The notes under the pieces: model-generated
The model's input: only the letters and a program-made list of their open reading frames with translations
What the model was told of the DNA's origin: nothing
Database searches by the model: none
Program-made: the position numbers and the translations under genes
Origin: Bacteroidota bacterium
Lineage (GTDB): Bacteria; Bacteroidota; Bacteroidia; Chitinophagales; Chitinophagaceae
DNA length: 12,687 nt
NCBI GenBank assembly: GCA_947463975.1
Contig: CANHUW010000031.1
Coordinates: 1-12,687 of the forward strand
Direction of reading: 5' to 3'
Part shown: one piece after another, positions 1-7,737 of the stretch
Layout: each line of letters starts with the position of its first letter
Numbering within the stretch: position 1 is the stretch's first letter

Positions 1-2262
1 GATAAAGAGCGTGTTCGTTCTTATTTACAATCTACTGCCAATTTACAATTCTTTGAAGTATACACTTTCGAAAACAAAGATTTTCAAAATGGTATTTTAG
101 CGGCTGATAAAGCTATTGAAGCTAGCTTAAATGGCATTACAGATTCTGGCGCATTGGCTGCATTAAAAGATACTAATATCTTAAACAGCAACAGAAATCC
201 ATTATTAAAAACTGTTCAATTCACTCAACCATATCAATCTAAAACGGGTGCTTATGTTTATCCAGGAGAGATTGGTTATATCTTGAAAAAAGATACAGCT
301 AAATTAAACCAGTATTTAGCACTAGCAGAAGTGAAAAATAAATTCCCTTCTAATTTAGTATTCATGTATGGTAAAGCAGATGAAGAAACAACTGATGCTA
401 AAGCAAAAGAAGTACTTCCTTTATATGCTATTAAAACATTAGACAACGGTTTAGCAGAATTAGAAGGCGATCATGTTGCCAATGCTGCACAAGATTTTGA
501 TGAGCGCGGAAAAGTAGCGATCAAAATGAATATGGATAAAATTGGTACAAGCATTTGGGCTAAAATGACTACTAGAAATGTAGGCAAGCCTTTAGCAATT
601 GTATTAGATAATATTGTTTATTCAGCTCCCAATGTAAATGATGCTATCACTACAGGTAACTCTTCTATCTCTGGTAACTATTCATTGAAAACTGCTCAAG
701 ATTTAGCGCAGATTTTAGAAAGTGGTAAATTACCAGCTCCTGCAAAAATTGTAGCTGATCAACAAGTAGGTCCAACATTAGGTAAAGCATCTATCGAAGG
801 TGGTGCAATGGCATTTGGCGTTTCATTCTTAGTAATTTTCGCTTTAATGTTATTGTATTTCAATACTGGTGGTTGGGTTGCTAATATTGCATTAATCTTA
901 AACTTATTATTTACTATTGGAATTTTAAGTGCATTAGGATTTACTTTAACTGCTCCTGGTATTGCCGGTTTAGTATTAACCATTGGTATGGCCGTGGATA
1001 CCAACGTAATTATCTTTGAAAGAATCAAAGAAGAATTAACCAAAGGTAAGAGCTACCAATTAGCGGTTACAGATGGTTATAGACGTTCTATGTCTCCAGT
1101 ATTGGATGCGCACGTTACTACCCTTTTAACTGCAATTATCTTAGCATACTTTGGATTAGGCCCAGTACTAGGTTTCGCAACTACTCAAATTATTGGTATT
1201 TTATTGTCTTTATTCTGCGGAATCCTTGTATCTCGTTTAATAACCGATATCTACACTTCAAAGAATAGACATTTCGAATATTTCACCGTAATTTCAAGAA
1301 ATATTTTCAAGAATGCTAATTTCAAATTCATCGAATTCAGAAAGTATGCATATGTCTTATCTGCTGTCGTTCTTGTATTAGGAATTGCTTCTTTCTTTAA
1401 TGGATTTGATGAGGGTGTTGAATTTGCTGGTGGACGTAGCTTCACCGTTAAATTTGATAAAGCAGTCAATATTGAAGAAGTAAGAGAAGAATTAAAAGCA
1501 GTATTTGGTGAAGCCCCAATTATTAAAACTGTAGATACTAAGAATCAAATTAATATCACTACTTCTTATAAAATCAAAGATCAAGGAAATAATATTGATC
1601 AAGAAGTAGAAGCTTTATTATTCAAAGGTTTAAATAAGCATTTCCCAGCTGGAACAAGTTTCAAAGAATTTGACGAAAATTATAAGCAGAAGCAACAAAA
1701 AGTATTGCCTTCTATCTCAGATGATTTGAAAGCAGGTGCTACAAAAGCAACAGTATTCGCTTTAATCGCCATTTGTTTATACATTTTTATTCGATTCCGC
1801 GATTGGAGATACTCTTTAGGTACGATCTTCTCATTGTTACACGACGTATTTGTAACATTGATTGTATTTAGTTTCTTAAGAAATTATGTGCCATTCCCAT
1901 TAGAGATTGACCAGCACTTTATCGCTGCCATCTTAACAGTAATTGGTTTCTCTATGAACGATACTGTCATTGTTTATGATCGTATTCGTGAAGATAGCCA
2001 ATTGTACAAAGGACAATCTAATGCTGCAATCATCAATAAAGCGATCAACCAAACTTTAACTAGAACAATCATGACCTCTTTAACAGTATTCATTACCATC
2101 TTAATCTTATTCATCTTTGGTGGTGAAGTAACAAGAGGTTTTGCATTTGCAATGTTAATTGGTGTAATCACAGGTACCTACTCTTCTATCTTTGTAGCTG
2201 CACCTGTATTAGTTGATTTTGCAAAAGATAAACCATTGGGTAAGTCTGAGAAGAAAAAATAA
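1..2262 (+). CDS. secDF: Fused protein translocase subunit SecDF, 3' part
   Basis: SecDF is an inner-membrane accessory of the Sec translocon that uses the proton gradient to pull exported proteins across the membrane. The frame is open from base 1, so the gene starts left of the window; 753 residues remain, beginning inside the first periplasmic domain of SecD. The SecD half shows five membrane segments and the signature GMAVDTNVIIFERI (window residues about 329-342, Asp333 being the family's key acidic residue). The SecF half shows its entry motif GVEFAGG (472-478), a periplasmic segment, and GFSMNDTVIVYDRIRE starting at 649 with Asp654. Both halves are in one frame without a break, so this is a true fusion, as is usual in Bacteroidota. 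The C-terminus is short and lysine-rich (KSEKKK). A strong terminator follows after about 20 bases. A TTG at 154 is an internal codon, not the start. Confidence 0.96.
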   Translation, partial: DKERVRSYLQSTANLQFFEVYTFENKDFQNGILAADKAIEASLNGITDSGALAALKDTNILNSNRNPLLKTVQFTQPYQSKTGAYVYPGEIGYILKKDTAKLNQYLALAEVKNKFPSNLVFMYGKADEETTDAKAKEVLPLYAIKTLDNGLAELEGDHVANAAQDFDERGKVAIKMNMDKIGTSIWAKMTTRNVGKPLAIVLDNIVYSAPNVNDAITTGNSSISGNYSLKTAQDLAQILESGKLPAPAKIVADQQVGPTLGKASIEGGAMAFGVSFLVIFALMLLYFNTGGWVANIALILNLLFTIGILSALGFTLTAPGIAGLVLTIGMAVDTNVIIFERIKEELTKGKSYQLAVTDGYRRSMSPVLDAHVTTLLTAIILAYFGLGPVLGFATTQIIGILLSLFCGILVSRLITDIYTSKNRHFEYFTVISRNIFKNANFKFIEFRKYAYVLSAVVLVLGIASFFNGFDEGVEFAGGRSFTVKFDKAVNIEEVREELKAVFGEAPIIKTVDTKNQINITTSYKIKDQGNNIDQEVEALLFKGLNKHFPAGTSFKEFDENYKQKQQKVLPSISDDLKAGATKATVFALIAICLYIFIRFRDWRYSLGTIFSLLHDVFVTLIVFSFLRNYVPFPLEIDQHFIAAILTVIGFSMNDTVIVYDRIREDSQLYKGQSNAAIINKAINQTLTRTIMTSLTVFITILILFIFGGEVTRGFAFAMLIGVITGTYSSIFVAAPVLVDFAKDKPLGKSEKKK

Positions 2263-2280
2263 TGATAACTCGATATAAAA

Positions 2281-2312
2281 AAAAGGCCTCCGAATACGGA
2301 GGCCTTTTTTTT
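2281..2312. terminator. Bidirectional rho-independent terminator between secDF and the Fe-S carrier gene
   Basis: A perfect 8-bp stem, GGCCTCCG (2285-2292) and CGGAGGCC (2297-2304), closes an AATA loop. It is flanked by an A-run on the left and a T-run on the right, so it can end transcription from both convergent genes. Confidence 0.95.
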
Positions 2313-2329
2313 ATACATATAAAGTAAAA

Positions 2330-2680
2330 CTATACTGAAAAGGAAGTTCCACAACCACAAGTGTTAGACGCATTTGGATTGGTAAAAGTAAACCCCCTAC
2401 TATTTAACCCACCCTGCCAATCAATCGTCATACCATATAAATACAACTGATGAGGAGGTTCCATACAACAAGGTATCCCTTCAAAATTGAACAACAGATC
2501 ATCTGCTTTTGGAGCATCAAAACCTAATACATAAGTCATTCCACTGCAACCACCACCCTTAACACCTACTCTTAATCTTTGTTGTTGATCAAAATTAGGC
2601 TCAGACATCAATCGATGAAGTTCTACAATTGCTCCATCAGTAAAACTGACAGGTGTAGTTAAATTTTTTGTTGCTGACAT
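2330..2680 (-). CDS. A-type iron-sulfur cluster carrier (HesB/IscA/ErpA family)
   Basis: A-type carriers receive Fe-S clusters from the assembly scaffold and pass them to apo-enzymes in the cytoplasm. The 116-residue product has the family's three cluster-binding cysteines: Cys45 in GGGCSGM and Cys108/Cys110 in the C-terminal TCGCG motif. The family's usual length is about 105-120. The start is the ATG at 2680. An in-frame codon at 2701 would add seven residues, but it falls inside a good promoter -7 element (2699-2706), so I reject it. Unusual here is a second cysteine pair, Cys71-Cys72, in the segment between strands where many family members carry small hydrophobic residues. The gene stands alone, facing secDF, with no isc or suf genes visible, so IscA, ErpA and SufA cannot be told apart from sequence alone. 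Confidence 0.93.
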   Translation of the reverse strand: MSATKNLTTPVSFTDGAIVELHRLMSEPNFDQQQRLRVGVKGGGCSGMTYVLGFDAPKADDLLFNFEGIPCCMEPPHQLYLYGMTIDWQGGLNSRGFTFTNPNASNTCGCGTSFSV

Positions 2681-2698
2681 ATCTATCCTATTTAGGTA

Positions 2699-2706
2699 CA
2701 AAATTA
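2699..2706 (-). promoter_or_regulatory. -7 promoter element of the Fe-S carrier gene
   Basis: On the minus strand this reads TAATTTTG, a full match to the Bacteroidota -7 consensus TAnnTTTG. It lies 18 bases before the ATG at 2680. The -33 region is T-rich (TTTT about 18 bases upstream) but lacks a clean TTTG. Confidence 0.6.
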
Positions 2707-2776
2707 CATGTTATAAATCAAAATAAAACTGCCTAAAATGTCGAAAATAGAAATATTCTAGCAGCCCAATCCCTAT

Positions 2777-2784
2777 TATTTTCG
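2777..2784 (+). promoter_or_regulatory. Possible -7 element of the mutase gene
   Basis: TATTTTCG resembles TAnnTTTG with one change and ends 11 bases before the mutase ATG. No clear -33 TTTG is found at the right distance. A small inverted repeat, TAGAA-ATA-TTCTA (2748-2760), lies where the -33 region should be. Confidence 0.35.
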
Positions 2785-2795
2785 TAAATTCAAGC

Positions 2796-4364
2796 ATGGA
2801 TTCTTTATCAAAAAAGACAGATAGTGGTATTGAGGTGAAAAAGGTTTATACCAGTGAGCATCTTCCAAATGATATAGATGGTCAATTGTTACCTGGCAGC
2901 TATCCTTATACAAGAGGAGTTCAATCCGATATGTATAGAGGTAAATTATGGACAATGCGTCAATATGCAGGATTCTCCACCGCTGAAGAGAGTAATCAAC
3001 GATATCATTTTTTATTAGCTCAAGGTGTAATGGGATTAAGTGTAGCATTTGACTTACCTACTCAAATTGGATATGATGCAGATCATGATTTATCAGATGG
3101 AGAAGTGGGCAAAGTGGGTGTATCTATTTGTTCTTTAAAAGATATGGAAATTTTATTTAAGGATATTCCATTAGATAAAATAAGTACCTCCATGACCATT
3201 AATGCAACTGGATTTATTTTACTGGCTTTCTATGTTGCATTGGCAAAGCAAAGAGGTATTGCACTCAGTTCTTTATCCGGTACCATACAAAATGATATTC
3301 TAAAAGAATATGCTGCTAGAGGAACTTATATCTACCCACCAAAACCATCCATGAGAATCATCACTGATATATTTGAATGGTGTAGCGAAAACCTACCAAA
3401 ATGGAATAGTATTAGTATCTCTGGATACCATATTAGAGAAGCAGGAAGCACGGCTGTACAAGAATTGGCCTTTACTTTAAGTAATGGTAAAGCATATGTA
3501 CAAGCAGCCCAAGCAAAGGGATTAGATATAAATATTTTTGGCAAAAGACTTTCTTTCTTTTTTAATGCACATAATAATTTATTTGAAGAAGTAGCCAAAT
3601 TTAGAGCAGCTAGAACTATGTGGGCTAAGATTATGAAAGACTTAGGTGCTACAGATGAGAAAGCCTTGATGTTAAGATTTCATACGCAAACAGGTGGCGC
3701 TACTTTAACGGCTCAACAGGCACATAATAATATCAGTAGAGTTACAGTTCAAACAATTGCCGCTGTTTTAGGTGGCACACAAAGTTTACACACCAATGGA
3801 TTTGACGAAGCGCTAGGCTTACCTACTCAAGAAGCAGCTAGTATTGCATTAAGAACGCAACAAATTGTTGCATTTGAAAGTGGTATTGCAGATACAGCAG
3901 ATCCTTTAGCAGGAAGTTATTTTGTAGAAAATTTGACGAATGAGATCGAAGAAAAGTCTTGGGAACTAATGCAACAATTAGATCAAATGGGTGGAAGTGT
4001 TGCTGCTATTGAAACTGGATTTATGCAAAATAAAATTGCTGAAAGTGCTTATGCATATCAAAAAGCTATAGAATCCAATGAAAAGATTATTGTTGGGGTA
4101 AATCAATTTAGAAATGATTCGGAAGTCAATATTCCTATTTTGAAAATCAATGAATCTATTAGACAAGAACAAATTAAAAGACTACAAGCACTTAAAAACA
4201 ATAGAGATCAACAAAAAGTGGATAATTGCTTATTAGCAATTAAAAATGCTGCTACGAATGGGACTAATTTAATTCCACCAGTCATAGAAGCAGTTGAAGC
4301 GTATTGCACATTGGGTGAAATAAGTGACACATTAAGGACGGTCTTTGGAGAATATCAATCATAA
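2796..4364 (+). CDS. Methylmalonyl-CoA mutase large (catalytic) subunit, without B12-binding domain
   Basis: The enzyme interconverts (R)-methylmalonyl-CoA and succinyl-CoA, linking propionate, odd-chain fatty acid and branched amino acid breakdown to the TCA cycle. The 522 residues form only the TIM-barrel substrate domain; the C-terminal cobalamin-binding domain of single-chain mutases (DxHxxG) is absent, so a separate small subunit is needed and is not in the window. Recognisable stretches include [40 protein letters not shown] and [11 protein letters not shown]. By ungapped alignment to my recollection of the Propionibacterium enzyme, Tyr57, Arg175 and His212 match its Tyr89, Arg207 and His244. 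Tyr and Arg are the residues that differ in isobutyryl-CoA and 2-hydroxyisobutyryl-CoA mutases, so methylmalonyl-CoA is the best substrate guess. Some related mutase family members act on other acyl-CoAs. The M20 gene follows after 26 bases. Confidence 0.9.
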   Translation: MDSLSKKTDSGIEVKKVYTSEHLPNDIDGQLLPGSYPYTRGVQSDMYRGKLWTMRQYAGFSTAEESNQRYHFLLAQGVMGLSVAFDLPTQIGYDADHDLSDGEVGKVGVSICSLKDMEILFKDIPLDKISTSMTINATGFILLAFYVALAKQRGIALSSLSGTIQNDILKEYAARGTYIYPPKPSMRIITDIFEWCSENLPKWNSISISGYHIREAGSTAVQELAFTLSNGKAYVQAAQAKGLDINIFGKRLSFFFNAHNNLFEEVAKFRAARTMWAKIMKDLGATDEKALMLRFHTQTGGATLTAQQAHNNISRVTVQTIAAVLGGTQSLHTNGFDEALGLPTQEAASIALRTQQIVAFESGIADTADPLAGSYFVENLTNEIEEKSWELMQQLDQMGGSVAAIETGFMQNKIAESAYAYQKAIESNEKIIVGVNQFRNDSEVNIPILKINESIRQEQIKRLQALKNNRDQQKVDNCLLAIKNAATNGTNLIPPVIEAVEAYCTLGEISDTLRTVFGEYQS

Positions 4365-4374
4365 TATACTTTTA
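4344..4374 (+). promoter_or_regulatory. Possible internal promoter of the M20 amidohydrolase gene
   Basis: TTTG (4344-4347), 19 bases, then TACTTTTA (4367-4374) matches the Bacteroidota promoter except for the last base. It ends 16 bases before the ATG at 4391, the same distance as at the better promoters here. The amidohydrolase may therefore be read both with the mutase and alone. Confidence 0.35.
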
Positions 4375-4390
4375 TAATAAAACAAACACT

Positions 4391-5683
4391 ATGCGTAAAC
4401 TTTTACTCGGACTCTTTCTAACTAGTGCTTTGGTAGCTGATGCACAAGAATTACCAAAAGCATACAACCAATTGATTAAAGAAGTGGAAGCTCCCATGAT
4501 CCAATGGAGAAGACATTTTCATGAGTTTCCTGAATTATCTAATCGTGAAGTCAATACTGGAAAATACATTGCTGAATTTTTGAAAACCTTACCCAATGTA
4601 GAAGTTAGATACCCAGTTGCTAATACTGGCGTGGTTGCAGTTTTAAAAGGCGGGAAACCTGGGGCTACCATAGCATTGAGAGCAGACATAGATGCTTTGC
4701 CGGTGTATGAAAGAACACCTGTACCTTTTGCTTCAAAAGTAACTACAGATTTTAATGGTCAAAAGGTAAATGTAATGCATGCATGTGGGCATGATTCACA
4801 TACAGCTATGTTAATGGCTACTGCCAAAGTATTGAGTTCATTACAAAAAGACCTACCAGGCACAGTGGTGTTTTTATTTCAACCTGCTGAGGAAGGATCT
4901 CCAAATAATGAGGAAGGCGGCGCTCCATTGATGATCAAAGAAGGTGCATTAGACAATCCAAAAGTGGAAGCTGTATTTGGGATTCATATATCTTCTCAAA
5001 CACCTGTAGGAACTATTAAGTATAAATCTGGTGCTTTCATGGCATCTTCAGATTGGTTCACCATAAAAGTGAATGGAAAAGGAAGTCATGGTTCTCAACC
5101 TTGGGGTGGCGTAGATCCAATAGCAGCTAGTGCACAAATCATTGAAGGATTACAACATATTGTTAGTAGACAAATGGATCTAACAAAAGCTCCACTAGTA
5201 ATTACTGTAGGTACCATCAATAGCGGTGTAAGATCTAATATTATTCCTGAAACTGCAGAGATGACTGGGACTATAAGAACCTTGGATTCGAAAATGCAGG
5301 AAGAAGTTCATCAAAGAATCAAACATACTGCAGAAACTATTGCTAAAAGTAGTGGCGCTACTGCAGATGTTCATATTGATACTAAAACACTAGTAACTTA
5401 TAATGACCCAGCTTTAGTAAAGAAAACATTGCCTTCATTAATTAAAGCTGCAGGGGAAGAAAATGTTTCAGAATCTACTTGGGTAACTGGTGCAGAAGAC
5501 TTTTCATTCTTCGCTGCAAAAGCACCAAGCTTTTTCTTCAATGTAGGTGCTTTACCAAAAGGTACAGATCCTAAAAATGCAGGCCCTCACCACACTCCAG
5601 ATTTTTATTTAGATGAATCAGGTTTTATTGTGGGTGTGAAAGCTTTTACTCAATTAGTATTTGATTTCAATAAAACTAAATAA
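4391..5683 (+). CDS. Secreted M20-family amidohydrolase / N-acyl amino acid hydrolase
   Basis: M20 family metal-dependent amidohydrolases (aminoacylase, hippurate hydrolase and IAA-amino acid hydrolase types) cleave the amide bond of N-acyl amino acids. The 430-residue product starts with a Sec signal peptide (MRKLLLGLFLTSALVADA, likely cut before Gln19), so it acts outside the cytoplasm, probably in the periplasm. Metal-site motifs are in the expected order: RADIDALPV (97-105), MHACGHDSHT (129-138; Cys132 and His134), PAEEG (165-169; Glu167/168), GIHIS with His199, TGAEDFSFF (366-374) and GPHHTPDF (398-405; His400/401). The lid or dimer domain is in the middle (about 215-325). Length is normal, with no missing key residue. 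The exact substrate cannot be read from sequence; secreted members may release amino acids from acylated or peptide-like nutrients. It is probably co-transcribed with the mutase and is closed by a strong terminator. Confidence 0.9.
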   Translation: MRKLLLGLFLTSALVADAQELPKAYNQLIKEVEAPMIQWRRHFHEFPELSNREVNTGKYIAEFLKTLPNVEVRYPVANTGVVAVLKGGKPGATIALRADIDALPVYERTPVPFASKVTTDFNGQKVNVMHACGHDSHTAMLMATAKVLSSLQKDLPGTVVFLFQPAEEGSPNNEEGGAPLMIKEGALDNPKVEAVFGIHISSQTPVGTIKYKSGAFMASSDWFTIKVNGKGSHGSQPWGGVDPIAASAQIIEGLQHIVSRQMDLTKAPLVITVGTINSGVRSNIIPETAEMTGTIRTLDSKMQEEVHQRIKHTAETIAKSSGATADVHIDTKTLVTYNDPALVKKTLPSLIKAAGEENVSESTWVTGAEDFSFFAAKAPSFFFNVGALPKGTDPKNAGPHHTPDFYLDESGFIVGVKAFTQLVFDFNKTK

Positions 5684-5728
5684 TGAACATCACAAAGGGG
5701 TCAAAAATGATATAATGTAGTTCATAAC

Positions 5729-5767
5729 AAAAAAAAGAGGAGTCTCCAAACGGGACTCCTCTTTTTT
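5729..5767. terminator. Bidirectional rho-independent terminator between the M20 gene and yggS
   Basis: An 8-bp stem, GAGGAGTC (5737-5744) with GACTCCTC (5754-5761), is extended inward by a G-T and a C-G pair. An A-run on the left and a T-run on the right let it serve the convergent M20 gene (+) and yggS (-). Confidence 0.95.
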
Positions 5768-5803
5768 ATAAAAAATATAATTTTTGGATTTTTTTAATTA
5801 TAA

Positions 5804-6475
5804 TTATTTTGAATAATTCCTTGCTCCAAATAAAAGGCTTCCAATTCTGACCATATTACTGCCTAAACGAATTGCTAAAGCATAATCACTACTCATCCCC
5901 ATACTAAGTATTGTGAATGGATTACCTAAATGAGTAGCAGCTTGATCAAAAATTTGTTTTAACGACATAAATTCTTTGGTTAGTAAAGATGGGTCATCTG
6001 AAAAACTTGCCATTCCCATTAAGCCCTTAATTCGAATATTAGCGTACTGAGCTAGTCTTCCACTTTGAATCAATTCCTGAATATCTTCAGCATCAAAACC
6101 AAATTTAGTTTCTTCTGTGGCAATATGCACTTGTAATAAACAATCGATTACTCGATTTTGTTTAATTGCTTGTTTGTTGATTTCTTGTAATAATTTTTCA
6201 GAATCAACTCCATGAATTAAATGAACAAAGGGAGCGATATATTTTACTTTATTAGATTGTAAATGTCCAATAAAATGCCAATGTATATCTTTTGGAAGCG
6301 ATGCAGCTTTATCCACTAATTCTTGTACATAATTTTCTCCAAAAGCTCTATGGCCTAAATTGTACAATTCAATAATATCTTCATTAGGCTTGGTTTTACT
6401 AACAGCTATTAATTGAACCTTATTCGGATTCAATTCACTAATAATGGATTGATATTTTTCAATATTGACAGGCAT
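5804..6475 (-). CDS. yggS: YggS/PLPBP-family pyridoxal phosphate homeostasis protein
   Basis: Members of this family bind PLP in a single alanine-racemase-like TIM barrel, are not known to catalyse a reaction, and keep cytosolic vitamin B6 and amino/keto acid pools balanced. The 223 residues carry the PLP-lysine motif LIAVSKTKP (22-30; Lys27 by comparison with YggS), then FGENYVQE, WHFIGHLQSNK, the segment IKGLMGMASF, and the phosphate-binding C-terminal part SMGMSSDYALAIRLGSNMVRIGSLLFGAR. Length is typical. The start is the ATG at 6475. A promoter within the end of the upstream acyl-CoA dehydrogenase gene suggests separate expression, although the 29-base gap also allows co-transcription. 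No proC or cell-division neighbour is present, unlike in many other phyla. Confidence 0.95.
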   Translation of the reverse strand: MPVNIEKYQSIISELNPNKVQLIAVSKTKPNEDIIELYNLGHRAFGENYVQELVDKAASLPKDIHWHFIGHLQSNKVKYIAPFVHLIHGVDSEKLLQEINKQAIKQNRVIDCLLQVHIATEETKFGFDAEDIQELIQSGRLAQYANIRIKGLMGMASFSDDPSLLTKEFMSLKQIFDQAATHLGNPFTILSMGMSSDYALAIRLGSNMVRIGSLLFGARNYSK

Positions 6476-6496
6476 TCAAAATAGTTGATTAGATAG

Positions 6497-6528
6497 CAAA
6501 ATTACTACTTTGTAATGCTTCTACCAAT
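6497..6528 (-). promoter_or_regulatory. Promoter of yggS
   Basis: On the minus strand, ATTG (6525-6528), 20 bases, then TAATTTTG (6497-6504) fits the Bacteroidota TTG/TAnnTTTG pattern. It ends 21 bases before the yggS ATG. The -33 part lies inside the last codons of the acyl-CoA dehydrogenase gene. Confidence 0.6.
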
Positions 6529-7659
6529 CACCATTTTTTGGATTTCACTGGTACCCTCATAAATTTGGGTAATCTTGGCATCACGCATCAATCTTTCTAC
6601 ATGAAACTCTTTCACAAATCCATATCCACCATGTACTTGAACTGCTTCTGTAGTTACCCACATCGCTGTATCACTTGCGTATAATTTAGCCATAGCAGCA
6701 CTGGTGGTGTAATCTACATGTTGATCTTTTTCCCATGCTGATTTAAAGCACAATAATCTTGCTGTTTCAATTTTAGTGGCCATTTCTGCCAATTTAAATT
6801 GAATAGCCTGATGTTCATGAATGGGTTTGCCAAAAGTTTTTCTTTGCTTACTATAGGCTAAAGCTAATTCATAAGCACCACTAGCAATCCCTAATGCTTG
6901 TGCAGCAATACCAATTCTACCCCCATTCAATGTTTTCATAGCAAAATTGAAGCCAAAACCTTCCTCACCTATTCTATTGGATTTAGGTACTTTAACATCA
7001 GTAAATGAAATAGCATGTGTATCACTACCTCTAATACCTAATTTATTCTCCTTTACGCCTACACTAATACCAGGAGTATCTTTCTCTACAATAAATGCAT
7101 TGATACCTTTATGCCCTTTTGTATAATCTGTTTGAGCAATCACCAAATATACACTAGCAGTTGATCCGTTCGTGATCCAATTCTTAATTCCATTAATCAC
7201 ATAATGGTCACCCATATCTTTCGCTTCAGTATGTTGATGTGTAGCATCGCTTCCTGCTTCTGGCTCACTTAATAAAAATGCACCTATATATAATTTACCC
7301 TCTTTTTTACCCTGAGCTAATGGAATTAAATATTGTTGTTTTTGTTGTTCGTTTGCAAAATTTTCTAAACCCCAACAAACCAAACTATTATTTACACTCA
7401 TTGCAACACTCACGCTTGAATCAATTTTGCTAATTTCTTCCATTGCTAATACATAACTTATGGTATCCATTCCAGCTCCACCATAATCAGGACTCACCAT
7501 CATACCCATAAAACCTAATTCTGCTAATTGTAATAATTGTTCTTTTGGAACCATTTGTTTTTCATCACGATCAATTACTCCTGGTAAACATTGTTGTTGT
7601 GCAAATTCACGAGCTGCTTTTTGAATCATCAACTGCTCTTCAGATAAACTAAAGTCCAT
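6505..7659 (-). CDS. Acyl-CoA dehydrogenase (short/medium or branched-chain type)
   Basis: This FAD enzyme introduces the alpha,beta double bond into acyl-CoA, the first step of fatty acid beta-oxidation or of branched amino acid breakdown, and passes electrons to electron-transfer flavoprotein. From the ATG at 7659 the product has 384 residues, the normal length. The N-terminal helical domain starts MDFSLSEEQ. The FAD-contact signature GAFLLSEPEAGSD lies at about 126-138, followed by IKNWITNG, the helical domain with QRKTFGKPI, the second signature QVHGGYGFVKEFHVERLMRDAK, and the catalytic base Glu368 in IYEGTSEIQ. Glutamate at this C-terminal position is typical of short- and medium-chain enzymes; isovaleryl- and long-chain types place it elsewhere. 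An upstream TTG at 7668 would add three residues, but the ATG gives the usual family start. The gene has its own promoter with a palindromic operator, so induction by a substrate or ligand is likely. Confidence 0.95.
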   Translation of the reverse strand: MDFSLSEEQLMIQKAAREFAQQQCLPGVIDRDEKQMVPKEQLLQLAELGFMGMMVSPDYGGAGMDTISYVLAMEEISKIDSSVSVAMSVNNSLVCWGLENFANEQQKQQYLIPLAQGKKEGKLYIGAFLLSEPEAGSDATHQHTEAKDMGDHYVINGIKNWITNGSTASVYLVIAQTDYTKGHKGINAFIVEKDTPGISVGVKENKLGIRGSDTHAISFTDVKVPKSNRIGEEGFGFNFAMKTLNGGRIGIAAQALGIASGAYELALAYSKQRKTFGKPIHEHQAIQFKLAEMATKIETARLLCFKSAWEKDQHVDYTTSAAMAKLYASDTAMWVTTEAVQVHGGYGFVKEFHVERLMRDAKITQIYEGTSEIQKMVIGRSITK

Positions 7660-7676
7660 ATGTATCAATATTTTTT

Positions 7677-7707
7677 CAAATTTACACTAACAATTGTTAG
7701 TGTACAA
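7677..7707 (-). promoter_or_regulatory. Promoter of the acyl-CoA dehydrogenase gene
   Basis: On the minus strand, TTG (7705-7707), 20 bases, then TAAATTTG (7677-7684) is an excellent Bacteroidota promoter match. It ends 17 bases before the ATG at 7659. The spacer is almost wholly filled by the palindrome described in the next entry. Confidence 0.7.
7683..7704. promoter_or_regulatory. 22-base perfect palindrome, probable repressor operator
   Basis: TACACTAACAA is followed directly by its exact reverse complement TTGTTAGTGTA. It sits between the -33 and -7 elements of the acyl-CoA dehydrogenase promoter and shares two bases with the -7 element. Size, symmetry and position fit a dimeric repressor such as a TetR-family protein, many of which control fatty acid genes. 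No regulator gene is in the window. I saw no second full copy here. Confidence 0.75.
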
Positions 7708-7737
7708 CTATTTTGAAGAAATTTATAAAAATTGAGT

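Noticed and set aside
759..1043. Minus-strand open frame inside secDF (and similar frames at 1251-1469 and 1974-2171)
   Set aside because: Antisense shadows of a well-conserved gene, with no family resemblance.
2178..2360. Minus-strand open frame across the secDF terminator
   Set aside because: It reads through the terminator hairpin and both gene ends; the sequence is low-complexity hydrophobic with no homology signal.
2681..2701. Longer N-terminus of the Fe-S carrier
   Set aside because: The upstream codons overlap the -7 promoter element, so they are unlikely to be transcribed.
7683..7704. The 22-base palindrome as a transcription terminator
   Set aside because: Neither strand has a T-run directly after it, the stem is AT-rich, and it lies exactly between promoter elements.
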